Assembly (NCBI GenBank): GCA_003225615.1
Contig: QIAS01000239.1
Location: 1-8,713 of the forward strand
Direction of reading: 5' to 3'
Source: Acidobacteriota bacterium
GTDB lineage: Bacteria > Acidobacteriota > Terriglobia > Terriglobales > Acidobacteriaceae
Length of the DNA: 8,713 bases
Shown: positions 6,129-8,713 of the stretch, piece by piece
How positions within the stretch are numbered: position 1 is the stretch's first letter
Layout: each line of letters opens with the position of its first letter
Notes under the pieces: generated by a model
What the model saw: the letters and a program-made list of their open reading frames with translations, nothing else
Told to the model about the DNA's origin: nothing
Databases searched by the model: none
Made by a program: the position numbers and the translations under genes

Positions 6129-7310
6129 TCATCGTCGAACCATGAGTTTCGGCATTTGTTTCAAGTTTTCGATCAGGGCCTCGATGTCCTCCGGAGTGTT
6201 GTAGTAGTGAAATGCAATTCGGATATTCCCGTCACGACTGGTGACGCAGATGTTACGACGAGCCAGTTCCGCCACAGCGGCGTCCATGTCGTAGCTGCGG
6301 ATTGCCACTTGTGGTCCACGTTTCCGTGGATCTGCCGGTGTCGCGGGCACAAAACCTTCCTCCTGCAGTCTGTCCATCAACAGCGCCGTGAGTTGATCAA
6401 TCCAGGAGGCGATCGTATTGAGGCCTACTGATTTTATTTGCTCAATTCCGGCAAGGCTGTCGTATATCGCGGGAATCGCGGGCGTACCATTTTGAAATCG
6501 CGTAGCATCGGGCGCCTCGATATGCCGGTCAATCTGGAAATCTTCAGGATTCTTCTGCCCGAACCAACCGGTCAGAGTGGGATGAAGTTCGGGCAACAGC
6601 TCTTCTCGAACGTAAAGCAGGGCGACGCCCGCTGAACCCAACATGAACTTCACCGTCCCGGTGGTGAGAATGTCGATTCCGGTTTGTCGCACATTCAGTG
6701 GACGACTACCAGAGCTCTGGTAGTCGTCTACCACCAGCCATGCGCCAGCGTTGTGTGCCTTGCGAGCAATGGCAGGCAGATCGAGGCGGTGCCCGTTTTT
6801 GTAACAGACGTGAGCAACCGATACCAGGCGGACACCCTCGTCCAAAACAGCATCGAATGCCTCAGGAGGAATTTCGCCTTTCCCATCGGGATGCACGCGC
6901 CGAATCTCGGCGCCGCGGATTGCCTGTGCATGCCACATGTATGTCACCGATGGAAAACTGAAGTCGTCGAAAACCACCGCCGGTCGTTCACGCCAGTCCA
7001 AGCAGGATGCGATCGAATACAGAGCCACTGACACCGACGGACACACCGCAATCTCATGCGGCTTGGCTCCGATCATTTCCGCAAAGGAGGCACGAAGGCT
7101 CTCCTGTTTTCCAACCCACGTATGCCATGGCGCACCATCTCTTTTCCAGCTCTCAAGGTATTCCTGGTGGGCAAGGATTACAGCTTGACTCAGCGCGCCT
7201 TTGGAGTTGTTTGCGAGGTGAATCTTGTTTTCAAAAATTGGGAACTGCTTACGGAACGCAAACACCTCCGCAGGTGTATTCACAGAAGTAGAACTTGCAG
7301 TGGCTTTCAT
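6129..7310 (-). CDS. Class V aminotransferase-fold PLP-dependent enzyme
   Basis: This is a complete 393-residue cytoplasmic enzyme of the fold that includes cysteine desulfurases, kynureninase-like and isopenicillin-N-epimerase-like proteins. Visible PLP-site features are D195 and Q198 in VVDDYQSSG (the Asp contacts the pyridine nitrogen in the family), the Schiff-base lysine K221 in TGTVKFMLGSAG, and the C-terminal IRIAFHYYNT motif with R364. No cysteine lies in a position suggesting a desulfurase loop, so racemase, transaminase or lyase chemistry on an amino acid is more likely. The exact reaction cannot be read from sequence. ATG 7310 overlaps the TGA of the hydantoinase gene (ATGA, 7307-7310) and follows AAGGAG at 7321-7316, so translation is probably coupled. 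RidA follows downstream. A perfect palindrome lies across codons 195-203. Confidence 0.9.
   Translation of the reverse strand: MKATASSTSVNTPAEVFAFRKQFPIFENKIHLANNSKGALSQAVILAHQEYLESWKRDGAPWHTWVGKQESLRASFAEMIGAKPHEIAVCPSVSVALYSIASCLDWRERPAVVFDDFSFPSVTYMWHAQAIRGAEIRRVHPDGKGEIPPEAFDAVLDEGVRLVSVAHVCYKNGHRLDLPAIARKAHNAGAWLVVDDYQSSGSRPLNVRQTGIDILTTGTVKFMLGSAGVALLYVREELLPELHPTLTGWFGQKNPEDFQIDRHIEAPDATRFQNGTPAIPAIYDSLAGIEQIKSVGLNTIASWIDQLTALLMDRLQEEGFVPATPADPRKRGPQVAIRSYDMDAAVAELARRNICVTSRDGNIRIAFHYYNTPEDIEALIENLKQMPKLMVRR
6701..6728. repeat. Perfect 28-bp palindrome within the PLP enzyme gene
   Basis: The 14 bases at 6701-6714 (GACGACTACCAGAG) are exactly the reverse complement of 6715-6728, with no spacer, centred on GAGCTC. 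Two further flanking pairs form after one mismatch on each side (6699/6730 and 6698/6731). It covers codons D195 to R203 of the minus-strand gene, and because it is symmetrical the plus strand reads the same residues DDYQSSGSR. The mRNA could form a strong hairpin here, or the DNA a cruciform. Confidence 0.9.
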
Positions 7311-8713
7311 GGCTGCTCCTTAGCTATTTCGATGACCAGACTCCCACTTTCAAGTACCGTAACCCGATCCTCGGCTTCGATCAGGGTCGTCGCGTCGACA
7401 TCTTCGATAATCATGGGGCCGACGCCTGTCCAGTTGGACGGTAGCGTGTCACGATGGTGGACTGGAACGGTGAGTTCCCCGGAAGACCGCATCCGTAGTT
7501 TACGGAGACCAGCAAGGCGACCTGTGGCACGGCGTTCGAATCTCGGCAGCGACCGCCGCTTCGGGTCCACAGCGCTGACAGTGATATTCACAATGTCAAT
7601 CACTTCACCCGCCAATTGATATCCGTAGAATTTTTGATGCAGCGCCTCGAATCGCCCGAACGTATCGCGCAACATGGAATCGGTAACGTCCAGCGTGGGT
7701 AGCTCGATCTCATGTTCATAGTTCTGACCAGCGTACCTCATTGCTAACCTCGCCGTTACTTGTGGCTTCCCCCCGACTCCCTCCTCCTTAAGCTCCTCAC
7801 ATGCCGTAGCAGCAAGCCGGTCGAGATGACCGCGAAGCTCCTCCGCATGAACCGCAGTGGACCTGAGCGATACGGTAGCCACCTGATCACTCCGCAGATC
7901 GGCAATGAGAGCGCCGAAAGCGGAACAAAGGCCGGGATGTGGCGGTATCAGGACGCGCCGGATCTTAAGTCGTCGAGCAATGGCACTGGCATGCAAAGCC
8001 CCGGCCCCACCAAATGCTACTAGACAGTAGCCGCGGGGATCGATCCCTACTTCTACTGTACGAACACGGATCGCATTCACCATGTTCTCATTTGCTATAT
8101 CAATGATTGCTAGTGCCGCATCCTCCTTGGATATCCCCATCTTCAACGCAAGACCTCCTACCGCACTGGCTCCCGCTTCAGGATCCAGTCGTATCTGGCC
8201 TCCAAGAAAGTAGTCCGGATTCAGGCGACCGAGTAGGAGATTTGCATCGGTAACGGTAGGCTCCACTCCTCCTTGTCCATAACATGCAGGACCGGGATCA
8301 GCACCGGCGCTCTGCGGTCCCACCCGGAGAAAGCCCCCTCGGTCAACCCACGCAATAGAACCGCCACCCGCGCCAATCGTAGTAAGCTCAATCGTCGGAA
8401 AGATCAGGGGAAGGCCAAACTCAACATCGAACTGTGCCGCGTAGCGCTCATGACCACCCGTGATGACAGCCAAGTCACAGCTCGTCCCTCCCATATCAAG
8501 CGTGATAAGGTCGCATCCGGCTTCGAGCCCGAAATGCTTGCCCGCCATCACGCCACCGGCGAGCCCCGAAAGCAGCAGTTGAACGGGCTCGTGCGCCGCT
8601 TCTTTAGCTAGCCGGGTGCCACCATTGGACTTCATCAGACTCCAGCCTCCGCAAAAACCACGGCGGCGCAGCCCTCCGTCGATATCCGAAATAAAATCGC
8701 GCAACAATGGTTT
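7307..8713 (-). CDS. hyuA: Hydantoinase/oxoprolinase subunit A (HyuA type), 5' end outside window
   Basis: This frame is open to the right edge and ends at TGA 7309-7307, giving 468 residues. Full HyuA proteins have about 680, so roughly the first 200 (the N-terminal HyuA domain) are missing. The visible part carries the actin-like ATPase signature LDMGGTSCDLAVI, then TTIGAGGGSIAWVD, GADPGPACYG, TVTDANLLLGRLNPDYFLGG and VAFGGAGALHA, followed by the C-terminal beta-rich domain. The family opens cyclic amides (hydantoins, 5-oxoproline) or carboxylates related substrates using ATP, usually with a HyuB partner. No hyuB follows here; the PLP enzyme overlaps the stop instead, so hyuB may lie upstream outside the window or be absent. 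Family motif SGPAGGV reads SGLAGGV. The natural substrate cannot be assigned. Confidence 0.88.
   Translation of the reverse strand, partial: KPLLRDFISDIDGGLRRRGFCGGWSLMKSNGGTRLAKEAAHEPVQLLLSGLAGGVMAGKHFGLEAGCDLITLDMGGTSCDLAVITGGHERYAAQFDVEFGLPLIFPTIELTTIGAGGGSIAWVDRGGFLRVGPQSAGADPGPACYGQGGVEPTVTDANLLLGRLNPDYFLGGQIRLDPEAGASAVGGLALKMGISKEDAALAIIDIANENMVNAIRVRTVEVGIDPRGYCLVAFGGAGALHASAIARRLKIRRVLIPPHPGLCSAFGALIADLRSDQVATVSLRSTAVHAEELRGHLDRLAATACEELKEEGVGGKPQVTARLAMRYAGQNYEHEIELPTLDVTDSMLRDTFGRFEALHQKFYGYQLAGEVIDIVNITVSAVDPKRRSLPRFERRATGRLAGLRKLRMRSSGELTVPVHHRDTLPSNWTGVGPMIIEDVDATTLIEAEDRVTVLESGSLVIEIAKEQP
7316..7321 (-). promoter_or_regulatory. Strong ribosome-binding site for the PLP enzyme
   Basis: AAGGAG on the minus strand (7321-7316) lies five bases before ATG 7310 and is embedded in the last codons of the hydantoinase gene. 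With the ATGA stop/start overlap it supports the 7310 start and coupled translation. Confidence 0.75.

Noticed and set aside
7056..7619. Plus-strand open frame of 187 residues opposite the aminotransferase and HyuA genes
   Set aside because: It lies antisense across two convincing minus-strand genes and has no recognisable domain.

Overview
The window looks like a chromosomal segment from a soil-type Acidobacteriota. This is inferred from three things: moderately high GC, a receptor of the carboxypeptidase-regulatory-domain/TonB type that is common in that phylum, and secreted M28 and S9 peptidases with acidobacterial-style motifs. No RNA gene, insertion sequence, CRISPR array or phage gene was seen, and coding density is high.

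Layout. (1) Positions 1-506, minus strand: the start of an outer-membrane TonB-type receptor, cut by the window edge. (2) Positions 507-694: a compact divergent control region with back-to-back sigma70-like promoters and an inverted repeat that could be the operator of the adjacent regulator. (3) Positions 695-1420, plus: a GntR/FCD transcription factor. (4) Positions 1428-1591, plus: a short relic of the C-terminus of a class V aminotransferase, with a one-base deletion, stranded between the regulator and the next gene. (5) Positions 1614-5639, plus: two exported peptidases in tandem. The first is an M28-like metallopeptidase with unusual metal-ligand positions and a C-terminal PqqD-like domain. 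The second is an S9 (dipeptidyl-peptidase/acylaminoacyl-peptidase type) serine peptidase broken by a frameshift near 4767. (6) Positions 8713-5673, minus, converging on the peptidases: a hydantoinase/oxoprolinase A subunit (5' end outside the window), a class V aminotransferase-fold PLP enzyme translationally coupled to it by an ATGA overlap, and a RidA-family protein. The 33-bp gap between the convergent genes (5640-5672) shows no convincing terminator.

How the parts may work together (inference): the receptor would import a substrate, the two exported peptidases would trim peptides, and the cytoplasmic HyuA-PLP enzyme-RidA set would open a cyclic amide or process an amino-acid-like product. 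The GntR/FCD protein may sense a carboxylate from this pathway. Several parts are altered: the aminotransferase relic, the S9 frameshift, the substituted M28 ligands, and a RidA without the usual catalytic arginine. The locus may therefore be partly decaying or repurposed. The oddest sequence feature is a perfect 28-bp palindrome inside the PLP-site coding sequence of the intact aminotransferase (6701-6728).
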